Program-made: the position numbers and the translations under genes
Notes under the pieces: generated by a model
The model's input: only the letters and a program-made list of their open reading frames with translations
Told to the model about the DNA's origin: nothing
The model's database searches: none
Assembly (NCBI GenBank): GCA_965602855.1
Contig: CBFCZV010000007.1
Span: 17,292-81,291, forward strand
Length of the DNA: 64,000 nucleotides
From: LH-M37 sp965602855
GTDB taxonomy: Bacteria; Pseudomonadota; Gammaproteobacteria; SZUA-229
Direction of reading: 5' to 3'
In this document: piece by piece, positions 32,188 to 42,239 of the stretch
How the letters are laid out: the number at the start of each line of letters is the position of its first letter
How positions within the stretch are numbered: position 1 is the first letter of the stretch

Positions 32188-35085
32188 ATGGCGCAATCCA
32201 CTGGATCAAGTATGCAGGAACTGTGGGACAGTTCACAATTAAGCGGCGGCAGTGCGGCCTGGCTTGAAGCGCTTTATGATAATTACCTTAGAGAACCTGG
32301 CAGCATTGACGGTCAGTGGCGAGAGTTTTTTGATCGTCTGCCCAAAGCAAAAAATGGAAATGGCTCAATTGAGCATGAAATACCACATGATGAGGTGCGT
32401 GATTATTTCAGATCCTTAGCCAAAGAACACCAACACGCATCCGCACCTTCCAATGCCCATATCGTTGAACAGGAGCAAAAGCAGGTTCACGTGCTGCAAT
32501 TGATCAATGCCTACCGTTTTCGTGGCCATCAACAGGCCAGAATAAATCCACTGAATTCAGCGCAGAGCGAAAACATTCCCGAACTCAGTCTGGAATTTCA
32601 CGGTTTAAGCAATAATGATTTAAATATAGAATTTGAAACCGGTTCTCTGTTCGGCCCTGATTGCGCCAGCCTCGCACAAATTCATGAGATATTGCAGCGA
32701 AGCTATTGTGGTTCAGTGGGCACAGAATATATGCACATGCTGGCAACCGAGGAAAAGCGCTGGATACAGCAACGCATTGAATCATCAAAAAATGGTTCGG
32801 ATCTGAGTGTTGAAGAAAAGCAAAATATTCTGCAGCAGCTCACCGATGCTGAGGGTCTGGAAAAGTTTCTGCATACAAAATATGTCGGCCAGAAAAGATT
32901 TTCACTGGAAGGTGGCGAGTCTCTGATTCCTTTGCTCGATGAGCTGGTGATGCATGCCGGAAAGCAGGGTGTAAAGGAAATGGTCATCGGTATGGCGCAT
33001 CGTGGCCGACTCAATGTGCTGGTCAATATCATGGGTAAAACTCCGGTCGAATTGTTCAGTGAGTTTGAAGGTACAAAACATGTCACGGAATTGACCGGTG
33101 ATGTGAAATATCATCTTGGCTTTTCATCCAATATGAGTACCCCCGGTGGGCCGGTGCATCTTGCTCTGGCATTTAACCCTTCACATCTTGAAATTGTTGC
33201 TCCCGTGGTCGAAGGCTCGGTGCGTTCCAGACAGTTCAGACGTGGTGATGCTGAAGGCGTGGAAGTTATAGCGGTACAGATACACGGTGATGCCGCATTT
33301 TCAGGTCAGGGTGTGGTCATGGAAACCTTGCAGATGTCGCAGTCGCGGGGTTATTCCACCAAGGGCACCATACACATTATTATTAATAATCAGATTGGTT
33401 TTACCACCAGCAATCAGGATGATGCACGTTCCACGCATTACTGCACAGACATCGCCAAGATGGTGGATGCGCCCATTTTCCATGTTAATGGTGATGACCC
33501 CGAAGCGGTGACACAGATTACGCGTCTGGCTTTTGATTATCGAATGAAGTTTAAAAAAGATGTGGTCATCGACATGTTGTGTTACCGGCGTCATGGTCAC
33601 AACGAAGCGGATGAGCCGAAAGCCACGCAGCCGATGATGTATCAAAAGATTTCTGAGCTACCGACAACCCGTGCTTTGTATGCACAGGAATTAGTCGATG
33701 AAGGTAGTTTGAATAAAGAGCAGGCTGATCAAATGATCGCCGATGTGCGCAAGGTACTCGAAGCGGGTGATTGTGTTGTGCCGCACAAACTGCCGGATGA
33801 CGAAGTCGATACTTCTGATTTGATGGACTGGACTCCTTACACTAACTGCTCAACACTGGAAGATGTGGATACGGGTGTTGCTGTCGATGTCATGCGAAAG
33901 CTCAGCGATACCATGCAGCAGTTACCCGATGGTTTCAGTCTCAATCCACGCGTGGCAAAAATTGTTGCTGATCGTCACAAAATGTCTGTCGGTGCTTTGC
34001 CTATTGATTGGGGTTATGCCGAGATCATGGCTTATGCCACACTGGTCCACGATGGTTTTTCAGTGCGCCTGTCGGGACAGGATAGTGGACGCGGCACTTT
34101 CTTTCATCGTCATGCTGTGTTGCACAATCAAAATGAACGTCTTGCCTTTGTGCCGATACGAAGTGTCGGCAAAGACAAAAATAATTTTCTGGTGATTGAT
34201 TCGTTGTTATCCGAATTAGCCGTGCTCGCATTTGAATATGGTTTCTCAACCGCCGATCCCAAAACACTGGCCATCTGGGAAGCGCAGTTTGGTGATTTTG
34301 CCAATGGTGCGCAGGTGGTGATTGATCAGTTCATTTCTGCGGGTGAGCATAAATGGGGACGAGCCAGTGGTCTGGTGATGTTGTTACCGCACGGTTATGA
34401 AGGCCAGGGTGCGGAACATTCATCAGCAAGGCTGGAACGCTTTTTACAATTATGCGCAGAACAGAATATGCAGGTCTGCGTGCCATCAACACCGGCACAA
34501 ATTTACCATTTATTGCGTAGACAAATGGTGCGCAACTGCAGAAAGCCGTTGATCGTGATGACGCCAAAAAGTTTGCTCAGGCATAAATTGTGTGTCAGTA
34601 CACTGGATGATCTGGCTAACGGTTATTATCAGAGAGTCATTCCCGAGATTGATGATATTGATCCAAAAAAAGTTAAACACGTGGTGCTCTGTAGCGGCAA
34701 GGTGTATTACGATTTACTGGAAAAACGTAGAGCAGAGCAAGTTGAAAGCGTAGCGATCATCAGGGTAGAACAGCTTTACCCTTTCCCTGCAAAAGAACTG
34801 AATGCGTTGTTGAAGTGTTACACTAAAACAAGTCGATTGATCTGGTGTCAGGAAGAACCAAAAAATCAGGGCAGCTGGGATTTTGTTGAACCTAGAGCCA
34901 ATGCTATGCTGGAAAGTGACTGGGAACTGCATTATGTTGGTCGTGTTTCTTCTTCGGCACCGGCAGTCGGCTCTGCCAAACTGCACGCGATACAACAGGC
35001 CGAGTTGGTTGAGCGTGCCATCATGTTTAACGATGAGTTGATCAATGATCAGCAACTTGATAATAAGAGACAAGCCAAGAAATGA
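32188..35085 (+). CDS. sucA: 2-oxoglutarate dehydrogenase E1 component
   Basis: Thiamine diphosphate-dependent E1 of 965 aa, slightly longer than the usual ~935. It decarboxylates 2-oxoglutarate and passes the succinyl group to SucB lipoate. Visible hallmarks are LWDSSQLSGGSAAWLEALYD (N-terminal E2-binding motif), MAHRGRLNVLVN, FNPSHLEIVAPVVEGS, IHGDAAFSGQGVV and INNQIGFTTSN, in the normal order, plus the C-terminal transketolase-like part (WEAQFGDFANGAQ). It is first in sucA-sucB-lpd-sucC-sucD; no succinate dehydrogenase genes precede it, unlike E. coli. Confidence 0.97.
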   Translation: MAQSTGSSMQELWDSSQLSGGSAAWLEALYDNYLREPGSIDGQWREFFDRLPKAKNGNGSIEHEIPHDEVRDYFRSLAKEHQHASAPSNAHIVEQEQKQVHVLQLINAYRFRGHQQARINPLNSAQSENIPELSLEFHGLSNNDLNIEFETGSLFGPDCASLAQIHEILQRSYCGSVGTEYMHMLATEEKRWIQQRIESSKNGSDLSVEEKQNILQQLTDAEGLEKFLHTKYVGQKRFSLEGGESLIPLLDELVMHAGKQGVKEMVIGMAHRGRLNVLVNIMGKTPVELFSEFEGTKHVTELTGDVKYHLGFSSNMSTPGGPVHLALAFNPSHLEIVAPVVEGSVRSRQFRRGDAEGVEVIAVQIHGDAAFSGQGVVMETLQMSQSRGYSTKGTIHIIINNQIGFTTSNQDDARSTHYCTDIAKMVDAPIFHVNGDDPEAVTQITRLAFDYRMKFKKDVVIDMLCYRRHGHNEADEPKATQPMMYQKISELPTTRALYAQELVDEGSLNKEQADQMIADVRKVLEAGDCVVPHKLPDDEVDTSDLMDWTPYTNCSTLEDVDTGVAVDVMRKLSDTMQQLPDGFSLNPRVAKIVADRHKMSVGALPIDWGYAEIMAYATLVHDGFSVRLSGQDSGRGTFFHRHAVLHNQNERLAFVPIRSVGKDKNNFLVIDSLLSELAVLAFEYGFSTADPKTLAIWEAQFGDFANGAQVVIDQFISAGEHKWGRASGLVMLLPHGYEGQGAEHSSARLERFLQLCAEQNMQVCVPSTPAQIYHLLRRQMVRNCRKPLIVMTPKSLLRHKLCVSTLDDLANGYYQRVIPEIDDIDPKKVKHVVLCSGKVYYDLLEKRRAEQVESVAIIRVEQLYPFPAKELNALLKCYTKTSRLIWCQEEPKNQGSWDFVEPRANAMLESDWELHYVGRVSSSAPAVGSAKLHAIQQAELVERAIMFNDELINDQQLDNKRQAKK

Positions 35086-35095
35086 GTGCAAGCAA

Positions 35096-36352
35096 ATGAG
35101 TATTGAAATCAAGGTTCCTGAATTGCCCGAGTCTATTGCCGATGCGGTGGTAGTGAACTGGTATAAAAAACAGGGAGACCCAATCAAGCAGGATGAGGCG
35201 CTGGTTGATCTTGAAACCGACAAGGTAGTGCTCGAAGTACCGGCTATTAGTTCAGGCGTTCTTGAAAAAATATTTTTTGATGAAGGCTTAGTGGTAACGG
35301 CGGGGCAGGTGTTGGCCATCATCGATGAAACGGCAGAAGTAGCAGATGAAGTAGTCAGCGAACCTTCGGCCAGTCAAGCTGTGGAGTCACCAAATATAAT
35401 GGCCGCAAAAAGCAGCAATGAAATTATTAGCAATGTGGCGATCAGTCCTTCAGCCAGAAAGATGATGCACGAACAGGATGTCGATGCCTCGATGATAAAA
35501 GGCACGGGTAAACATGGTCGTATTTTAAAAGAAGATATACAGAACTTTGTTAACAATAAAATTGAAACAAATAAATCAGTGCCAGCAAAGACAGCCACAC
35601 AGCCACCAATTGAAAAACCATCTCTATTGATTAACACGGCAGCAACAGGTCAGCGCATTGAAAAACGGGTACCGATGACACGATTGCGTACGCGTATTGC
35701 TGAACGTCTGGTACAGGCACAACAGAATGCCGCGATCCTGACCACCTTCAATGAAGTGAATATGAAACCGGTAATGGATTTACGTGCCAGGCACAAAGAA
35801 AAGTTTCAGAAAGAATACGGTACAAAGCTTGGCTTCATGTCGTTTTTTGTCAAAGCCTCACTGGAAGCATTGAAGAAGTTTCCTGCGGTTAATGCATCCA
35901 TCGATGGCAGCGATATTGTCTATCACGGTTATTATGATATTGGTGTGGCGGTATCGGGTTCCAATGGTCTGGTTGTCCCTGTCCTGCGTAATGCAGAAGA
36001 AATGAATATGGCGGAAATCGAACAGAGCATTGTCGATTACGCCATCAAAGCGCGTGACAATAAATTAAGTATTGAAGAAATCACCGGTGGTACTTTTACC
36101 ATTTCAAACGGTGGCGTGTTTGGTTCCATGTTGTCGACGCCCATTCTTAATCCGCCGCAGAGTGCGATATTGGGTATGCACACCATTAAAGAGAGAGCCA
36201 TGGTGGTCGATGGTGAAGTTGTAGTTCTGCCGATGATGTATTTAGCGCTTTCCTATGATCACCGAATTATCGATGGTCGTGAAGCGGTACAGTTTCTGGT
36301 GACCATAAGAGACATGCTGGAAGATCCCTCAAGGATGTTATTAGGCATCTAA
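35096..36352 (+). CDS. sucB: 2-oxoglutarate dehydrogenase E2 (dihydrolipoyl succinyltransferase)
   Basis: Protein of 418 aa with three domains. The lipoyl domain (1-78) has the attachment lysine in DLETDKVVLEVPA. The peripheral-subunit-binding domain is near 120-155 (ISPSARKMMHEQDVD, GKHGRILKED). The catalytic domain ends with the active-site motif SYDHRIIDGREA. It moves the succinyl group from E1 to coenzyme A. The frame opens at 35045, but the family start MSIEIKVPELPES begins at the ATG 35096, ten bases after the sucA stop. Confidence 0.97.
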   Translation: MSIEIKVPELPESIADAVVVNWYKKQGDPIKQDEALVDLETDKVVLEVPAISSGVLEKIFFDEGLVVTAGQVLAIIDETAEVADEVVSEPSASQAVESPNIMAAKSSNEIISNVAISPSARKMMHEQDVDASMIKGTGKHGRILKEDIQNFVNNKIETNKSVPAKTATQPPIEKPSLLINTAATGQRIEKRVPMTRLRTRIAERLVQAQQNAAILTTFNEVNMKPVMDLRARHKEKFQKEYGTKLGFMSFFVKASLEALKKFPAVNASIDGSDIVYHGYYDIGVAVSGSNGLVVPVLRNAEEMNMAEIEQSIVDYAIKARDNKLSIEEITGGTFTISNGGVFGSMLSTPILNPPQSAILGMHTIKERAMVVDGEVVVLPMMYLALSYDHRIIDGREAVQFLVTIRDMLEDPSRMLLGI

Positions 36353-36368
36353 CGTACGAGGTGTTGCG

Positions 36369-37799
36369 ATGAGTAAGAAATACGATGTAGTTGTTATTGG
36401 TGCTGGCCCTGCGGGTTACGTGGCAGCAATTCGCTGTGCGCAACTGGGTATGAGCGTGGCCTGTGTTGATGAGTGGCATAACCATCAGGGTGAATCTTCA
36501 CTCGGCGGTACCTGTTTAAATGTTGGCTGTATCCCATCGAAAGCCCTGCTGGAATCTTCACATTTATTCGCCGCTTCGCAAAATGATTTTAAGGATCATG
36601 GCATCAGTATCGGCAAAGCTAAAGTTGATGTGTCTGTGATGATGGCGCGTAAAGATAAAGTGGTTAATGAATTAACGCAGGGTATAAAAGCTTTATTTAA
36701 GGCGAACAAAGTTGAGTTTGTTCATGGCCACGCCCGTCTGGCGCAGGGTAAAAAAGTGGAAGTGCGTGAGCGTGGTGGCAAGAAAATAATTAATACCCTC
36801 GAAGCTGAAAATATTATTCTCGCGGCGGGCTCTTCATCGGTGCATCTGGATCAAGCACCGCTGGATCAAAAATACATTGTTGATTCAACCGGTGCGCTGG
36901 AATTTGAATCAGCGCCCAAACGTCTGGGCATTATCGGCGCAGGTGCGATTGGCCTGGAGCTGGGCAGTGTCTGGTCACGCCTGGGTTCAGAAGTGGTACT
37001 CATTGAAGCCATGGATGAGTTTTTGTCCATCGCTGACCAGCAAATTTCACGCGCCGCTTTCCGTAGTTATAAAAAACAGGGTCTGGATATTCGCATCAAT
37101 GCGCGTCTGTTATCAGCCTCGGTTAAAAATAAAGCAGTGCAGGTGACTTACGAAGATAATCGTGGTGCGCAGCAGGTGGTGTTCGACAAACTGATCGTTG
37201 CTGTTGGTCGCAAGCCAAACAGTGACACTATGTTTGGTGATGAAATTGAACTGGAAATCGATGAGCGCGCCTTCATTCATGTTAACAATCATTGTGAAAC
37301 CAGCGTGCCCGGTATTTATGCGATAGGTGATCTTGTGCGTGGCCCGATGCTGGCGCATAAGGGTTCTGAAGAAGGGATTATGGTGGCTGAACGTATTGCT
37401 GGTCAGGCAGCTAGTGTAAATTATGATCATATCCCTTCGGTGATTTATACGCATCCGGAAATTGCCTGGGTGGGTAAAACTGAGCGGGCCTGTGAGGCTG
37501 AGGCTATTCCGGTGAATGTGGGTGTCTTCCCAATGAGCGCCAGCGGTCGTGCTCGTGCCATGGGTTCAAGCGAAGGCATGGTTAAAATCATCGCTCACAA
37601 AGAAACCGATCGCGTACTTGGTGTGCATATTTTTTCCGCGCAGGCGTCGGAGTTGATCTCACAGGCGGTGACAGCGATGGAAATGCAGGCCAGCGCCGAA
37701 GATATTGCCATGACCGTGTTTGCACATCCAACGCTTGCTGAGTCGATTCATGAAGCAGCGCTGGCGGTGGATAAGCGCGCTATTCATATAAAGAACTAA
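36369..37799 (+). CDS. lpdA: Dihydrolipoyl dehydrogenase (E3)
   Basis: FAD-dependent E3 of 476 aa that reoxidises dihydrolipoate and reduces NAD+. It has the N-terminal FAD fingerprint VVIGAGPAGYVAAIR, the redox-active disulfide in GGTCLNVGCIPSKA, the NAD-binding GIIGAGAIGLELGSVW, the second FAD motif YAIGDLVRGPMLAHK and the C-terminal catalytic HPTLAESIHEA. A good ribosome site (GAGGTG) precedes it. Its place between sucB and sucC ties it to the 2-oxoglutarate complex. Confidence 0.97.
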   Translation: MSKKYDVVVIGAGPAGYVAAIRCAQLGMSVACVDEWHNHQGESSLGGTCLNVGCIPSKALLESSHLFAASQNDFKDHGISIGKAKVDVSVMMARKDKVVNELTQGIKALFKANKVEFVHGHARLAQGKKVEVRERGGKKIINTLEAENIILAAGSSSVHLDQAPLDQKYIVDSTGALEFESAPKRLGIIGAGAIGLELGSVWSRLGSEVVLIEAMDEFLSIADQQISRAAFRSYKKQGLDIRINARLLSASVKNKAVQVTYEDNRGAQQVVFDKLIVAVGRKPNSDTMFGDEIELEIDERAFIHVNNHCETSVPGIYAIGDLVRGPMLAHKGSEEGIMVAERIAGQAASVNYDHIPSVIYTHPEIAWVGKTERACEAEAIPVNVGVFPMSASGRARAMGSSEGMVKIIAHKETDRVLGVHIFSAQASELISQAVTAMEMQASAEDIAMTVFAHPTLAESIHEAALAVDKRAIHIKN

Positions 37800-37839
37800 G
37801 GCCTTATAATAGAGCCAATCAAAAATAAGAAGGTAAACG

Positions 37840-39006
37840 ATGAATTTACATGAGTATCAGGCAAAACAGGTTTTTGCCAAATACGGTCTGCCGGTGCCGA
37901 ATAATCAGGTGGTGCAATCGCCCGCTGATGTTAGCGCTGCAGTTAGTGCGCTCGAAGGTGATCGCTGGGTGGTCAAGGCTCAGGTACACGCCGGTGGTCG
38001 CGGTAAGGCGGGTGGCGTCAAACTGGTCGATGATATGGAAACCCTGTCGCACACCGTGGCATCAATGCTGGGTTCGCGTCTGGTGACTATACAAACGGGT
38101 GCTGATGGTCAGCCGGTGAATCATGTACTGATAGAAGAAACCTGTGATATTGATCGTGAACTCTATGTGGGTGCAGTCATTGATCGTTCTACGCGTCGTG
38201 TTGTTTTGATGGCGTCCACTGAGGGTGGCGTAGAGATTGAAAAGGTTGCTGAAGAAACACCGGAAAAAATCCTCAAAACTACCGTCAACCCACTTACTGG
38301 CCTGCAACCTTTTCAGGGTCGCGAGCTGGCCTTTGGTCTGGGGCTAAAAGGTGACCAGATAAAACAGTTTTCAAAAATGCTGGCTGGACTGGCCAAAATG
38401 TTTGTCGAGAAAGACCTGAGTCTGGTCGAAATTAATCCGCTGGTCGTTACCAAAGCTGGCGACCTGATTTGTCTGGATGGAAAAATAAATATCGATGACA
38501 ACGCGCTCTATCGTCAGCCCGATTTACTGGCCATGCGCGATGTTTCGCAGGAAGACGAACGTGAAAACCGCGCCAAGGAATGGGACTTGAATTACATCTC
38601 GCTGGATGGTGACATTGGTTGTATGGTCAATGGTGCCGGTCTGGCAATGGCGACCATGGATCTGATCAAACTTTGCGGCGGTGAACCTGCCAACTTCCTT
38701 GACGTCGGTGGTGGCGCAACCAAAGAACGTGTTACCGAAGCCTTTAAAATTATTCTGTCGGATAAAAACGTTAAAGGCATACTGGTCAATATTTTTGGCG
38801 GTATTGTGCGTTGCGATCTGATTGCCGAAGGCATTATCGGCGCGGCTGAAGAAATACATTTAAACATTCCCGTTGTTGTGCGGCTGGAAGGCAACAACGC
38901 AGAAAGAGGCACGCAGTTGTTGAACGAATCAAATCTAAATTTAATCGCGGCGACGGGTCTGACCGATGCAGCAGAAAAAATCGTCAGCGAGGTGAAGTCA
39001 TCATGA
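37840..39006 (+). CDS. sucC: Succinyl-CoA synthetase beta subunit
   Basis: ATP-grasp protein of 388 aa, the usual length. MNLHEYQAKQVFAKYGLPVP at the start, VHAGGRGKAGGVKL for nucleotide binding, LVEINPLVVTK and GGIVRCDLIAEGI are diagnostic. With SucD it converts succinyl-CoA, ADP or GDP and phosphate to succinate, a nucleoside triphosphate and CoA. AGAAGGTAA precedes the ATG. The stop overlaps the sucD start by four bases. Confidence 0.97.
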   Translation: MNLHEYQAKQVFAKYGLPVPNNQVVQSPADVSAAVSALEGDRWVVKAQVHAGGRGKAGGVKLVDDMETLSHTVASMLGSRLVTIQTGADGQPVNHVLIEETCDIDRELYVGAVIDRSTRRVVLMASTEGGVEIEKVAEETPEKILKTTVNPLTGLQPFQGRELAFGLGLKGDQIKQFSKMLAGLAKMFVEKDLSLVEINPLVVTKAGDLICLDGKINIDDNALYRQPDLLAMRDVSQEDERENRAKEWDLNYISLDGDIGCMVNGAGLAMATMDLIKLCGGEPANFLDVGGGATKERVTEAFKIILSDKNVKGILVNIFGGIVRCDLIAEGIIGAAEEIHLNIPVVVRLEGNNAERGTQLLNESNLNLIAATGLTDAAEKIVSEVKSS

Positions 39007-39875
39007 GCGTACTCATCGATAAAAGCACCAAAGTGATCTGTCAGGGTTTTACCGGCAAGCAGGGTACATTCCATTCTGAGCAGGCGATTGAATACGGCAC
39101 AAAAATGGTAGGTGGTGTCACACCGGGCAAAGGCGGACAAATGCATTTAGATTTGCCCGTGTTCAATACCGTGCGTGAAGCGGTTGATGAAACCGGCGCC
39201 ACAGCCTCAGTGATTTATGTGCCAGCACCTTTTTGCAAAGACTCCATGCTCGAAGCCATCGATGCTGGTGTTGATCTCATCGTCTGCATTACCGAAGGCA
39301 TTCCAACGCTGGATATGCTGGAAGTAAAAATTGCCGCTGATAGCGTTGGCGCAAGAATCATCGGCCCGAACTGCCCCGGTATCATCACCCCCGGCGAATG
39401 CAAAATCGGCATTATGCCCGGCTCGATTCACCTGCCCGGTAAAGTCGGTGTGGTCTCACGCTCCGGCACACTCACTTATGAAGCAGTAAAACAAACCACT
39501 GACTTAGGTTTTGGACAAAGCACCTGCATCGGTATCGGTGGCGATCCAATTCCCGGTACCAACTTTATCGACGCGCTAAAATTGTTCGAGCACGACGATC
39601 AAACCGAAGCCATTCTAATGGTCGGAGAAATTGGTGGCAGCGCCGAAGAAGAGGCGGCTGAATTTATCCAGCTGGAAGTTTCAAAACCTGTGACAGCATT
39701 TATTGCTGGTGGTACTGCGCCCAAAGGTAAACGTATGGGGCATGCTGGTGCGATTATCGCGGGTGGTAAAGGCACGGCAGAAGAAAAGTTTGCAGCTTTA
39801 GAAGCAGCAGGTGTGCATACGGTTCGTTCGCCAGCTGATTTGGGTAAGGGTGTTAAAGAAGCAACGGGGTGGTAG
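39003..39875 (+). CDS. sucD: Succinyl-CoA synthetase alpha subunit
   Basis: Protein of 290 aa with the CoA-binding Rossmann domain (CQGFTGKQGTFHSEQAIEYG) and the phosphohistidine loop: GHAGAIIAGGKGTAEEK carries the phosphorylated His. GPNCPGIITPGECKIGIMPG is also conserved. The ATGA overlap with sucC shows translational coupling. It is the last gene of the operon; no clear terminator follows before the convergent gene at 39915. Confidence 0.97.
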   Translation: MSVLIDKSTKVICQGFTGKQGTFHSEQAIEYGTKMVGGVTPGKGGQMHLDLPVFNTVREAVDETGATASVIYVPAPFCKDSMLEAIDAGVDLIVCITEGIPTLDMLEVKIAADSVGARIIGPNCPGIITPGECKIGIMPGSIHLPGKVGVVSRSGTLTYEAVKQTTDLGFGQSTCIGIGGDPIPGTNFIDALKLFEHDDQTEAILMVGEIGGSAEEEAAEFIQLEVSKPVTAFIAGGTAPKGKRMGHAGAIIAGGKGTAEEKFAALEAAGVHTVRSPADLGKGVKEATGW

Positions 39876-39914
39876 GTTTTAACGGTAGGGCGCGCCATGC
39901 GCACCTATAATCAT

Positions 39915-40349
39915 TTAATGCTCTATAAACAACGCTTCTATTCCAGGTGATGTTGTTTTAATACCATCCGGGTATAGATAGCCTGAAATACGAGCATAAT
40001 TATCTAAATCACTTTGCCATAAGTAGGTGGTTCCATATTTTTTATTGCCATCATTAAATTTAGTTCTTAGAACATTAGTTTGATTATTGATGGAGGAGTG
40101 TTCTATGTGCCCGGTGCCGGTTATGGTTTTGCCATTGATGTTTCTCACGATAGTTAAATGATCACCATTGTTTTTTAATTCAATGTTTCCATAATACGGG
40201 GACTGGCTATCAGGTGTTTTTCCAACGACAATATATTTGCCAGCAAGAAACCCGTAAAGGACTTCATGATTGTCCGGGTTATCAGCGATTGCTCCGTGTG
40301 ACAAAAAGCCAAGAATTATAATTAATGTTATTTTTATAATAGGTTTCAT
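39915..40349 (-). CDS. Exported hypothetical protein
   Basis: Protein of 144 aa with a cleavable signal peptide (KITLIIILGFLSHGAIA). The mature part (about 120 residues) is beta-rich, polar and Asn/Lys/Thr-rich, with YYGNIELKNNGDHLTIVRNI and YLWQSDLDNYARISGYLYP. It looks like a small periplasmic or surface beta-barrel domain. No family recognised. It lies 15 bases downstream of the YjdF-like gene on the same strand. Confidence 0.68.
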   Translation of the reverse strand: MKPIIKITLIIILGFLSHGAIADNPDNHEVLYGFLAGKYIVVGKTPDSQSPYYGNIELKNNGDHLTIVRNINGKTITGTGHIEHSSINNQTNVLRTKFNDGNKKYGTTYLWQSDLDNYARISGYLYPDGIKTTSPGIEALFIEH

Positions 40350-40364
40350 AAGGTTATATTCAGC

Positions 40365-40988
40365 TTACTTTAATTTCTGTATCTGATTATCGTGTATTCG
40401 CCCTAATGATACCAACGCTAAAACTGCACCCAACAACGCCCAGCCCATATCCGATTGCGTATCCCACGCATAACCCTGTGTACCCAAAAATGCTTCGGCG
40501 GCTTCTTCGCTGAGTAGTGCTACCCACCATTCGATGAGTTCATAGAAGGCGCTAAATGCCAGGCAGAAAGTGATTATAAAAAATGATCGCCATGCGGAAC
40601 TGTTGATAATATTTTTTCTGATAATTATTTCTCGGGCAATTAGTGCTGGTACGAAGCCCTGAACAAAGTGGCCTACTTTGTCGTAGTTGTTGCGGGTGAA
40701 TCCAAAGATATCTTTTAACGTATCGAACAAAGGGACTTCGGCGTAGGTGTAATGTCCGCCGATCATCAGGATGATGCAGTGAATGAGTATTAGAAAATAA
40801 ACCAGTGGTGTCAGTCGAAAAGTTTTGTAGGTGAGCGCCAGCAAGATGCTGCCGATGATGGCGGGAGACACTTCCAGAAACCACGTGAGCAGATCTTTGG
40901 GATTGATGCCTGACCAGATTAGTACGACCAGGTAAATGCTAATCCATATTTGTTTGATGACCGTGTCCTCGTGGGCGGTGTGGATCAA
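40365..40988 (-). CDS. YjdF/DUF2238 family membrane protein
   Basis: Inner-membrane protein of 207 aa with six or so hydrophobic segments. GGHYTYAEVPLFD, RNNYDKVGHFVQGFVPALIAREI and FYELIEWWVA are the DUF2238 (YjdF) signatures, including the conserved Tyr-Asp-His and Glu residues inside the membrane. Function unknown. The apparent start is TTG with AAGG close before it; no ATG is available nearby, so the exact start is uncertain. Confidence 0.83.
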   Translation of the reverse strand: MIHTAHEDTVIKQIWISIYLVVLIWSGINPKDLLTWFLEVSPAIIGSILLALTYKTFRLTPLVYFLILIHCIILMIGGHYTYAEVPLFDTLKDIFGFTRNNYDKVGHFVQGFVPALIAREIIIRKNIINSSAWRSFFIITFCLAFSAFYELIEWWVALLSEEAAEAFLGTQGYAWDTQSDMGWALLGAVLALVSLGRIHDNQIQKLK

Positions 40989-41060
40989 TGCCTTGTTATG
41001 TTAATGGTTAAATGATTTAATGACAGTCCTTAATATTCTAGTCGATCTCAGGGAGTCAAC

Positions 41061-42236
41061 ATGGAAATCTTGCAAGAAGAACGTGAAATTGGTTTTGAGT
41101 TTAATGGTAATGCAGGTGAGTACTTCAAGATATGGATTGTAAATATTGCTTTATCTGTCGTCACGCTGGGTATTTATTCGGCCTGGGCGAAGGTAAGAAC
41201 TAAACGTTACTTCTACGGTAATACCACGCTGGATGGCTCCAGTTTTGATTATCACGCAGATCCCAAGAGTATTCTAAAAGGTCGTTTGATTGTTGTTGCT
41301 GTACTCATTGTTTATTTGATCGCCACGCAGTTTATGCCCATGCTCGAGGCGGCGTTTATTCTTATTTATGTGGTAGGTCTGCCATGGATGTTTGTAAAGT
41401 CGCTCCAGTTTAATGCGCGTAATTCCTCCTATCGAAATATCCGTTTTGATTTTGATGGTACGTTAATGCAGGCGGCCATAGTGTTTATTGGGGTGGGCCT
41501 TTTAACCATCGTAACCATCGGTCTGGCGACGCCTTACTTCATAAAACGTTTTAAACAGTTTTCTATTGAGAATAGTTATTTCGGTACAACGCCGTTTAGT
41601 TTTAGTGCGACGGCGGGTGGCTTTTATAAGATATATCTGAAAGCACTGCTTATCCCGTTTGTTATCGGAATCGTTGCTGCAATTGCAATCCCTGCTTACC
41701 ACAGTTATAACTCGGCGCAGGAGATGACGAAGATTGAGGAAATGGCGCCAGAACAGATAGAGCAGATGACACCGGAGCAACAACAGGAATTGATGCAGAA
41801 ACGCATTGATGAAATTACAGCAAATGCAGGTTTGCCGGTTAATACGCCCCCACCAGAAGCTGATGTGTATGCAGGCATGGCAGCTACAGCGACTATTGTA
41901 GTCACGATGGCATTTTATTTATTGATTGGAATTTATATCCAAACGCGTACAGCGAATCTGGTGCTGTGCAGTACTTCGCTGGAAGAGCATAAGCTGGTAA
42001 GTACCTTGCGGGTGCGTAATATGTTTTTTATTCATTTAACAAATATCATTGCTGCAGTGCTTAGCCTGGGTTTATTAATTCCATGGTGCAAAATCAGGCT
42101 GACACGTTACAGGTTGAAGAACCTTTCGCTTATGGCGCATGGTGATATCGATGGCTATATCGCTAATGAGCAAAATAATGTTAAGGCCACAGCGGGTGAG
42201 TTTGCTGATGCCTTTGATGTTGATATGGGTTTTTAG
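41061..42236 (+). CDS. DUF898 (YjgN family) membrane protein
   Basis: Protein of 391 aa with several membrane segments. FEFNGNAGEYFKIWIVN and YSAWAKVRTKRYFYGNT are the DUF898 signatures, and the arrangement is partly repeated (FSFSATAGGFYKIYLKA, then IPWCKIRLTRYRLKN). A polar loop rich in Glu/Gln/Met (about 215-260) is inserted between the halves. Function unknown. GGGAG precedes the ATG. The M48 metalloprotease gene follows after three bases, a pairing that is common for this family. Confidence 0.87.
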   Translation: MEILQEEREIGFEFNGNAGEYFKIWIVNIALSVVTLGIYSAWAKVRTKRYFYGNTTLDGSSFDYHADPKSILKGRLIVVAVLIVYLIATQFMPMLEAAFILIYVVGLPWMFVKSLQFNARNSSYRNIRFDFDGTLMQAAIVFIGVGLLTIVTIGLATPYFIKRFKQFSIENSYFGTTPFSFSATAGGFYKIYLKALLIPFVIGIVAAIAIPAYHSYNSAQEMTKIEEMAPEQIEQMTPEQQQELMQKRIDEITANAGLPVNTPPPEADVYAGMAATATIVVTMAFYLLIGIYIQTRTANLVLCSTSLEEHKLVSTLRVRNMFFIHLTNIIAAVLSLGLLIPWCKIRLTRYRLKNLSLMAHGDIDGYIANEQNNVKATAGEFADAFDVDMGF

Positions 42237-42239
42237 TTA

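Noticed and set aside
32703..33086. Minus-strand open frames within sucA, sucB, lpdA, sucC and sucD
   Set aside because: They are shadows of highly conserved coding sequence; none has a start signal or recognisable product.
39883..39906. GGGCGCGCCATGCGCACC after sucD as a dispersed repeat
   Set aside because: It resembles known extragenic repeats but I saw only one copy in the window, so it was not listed as a feature.
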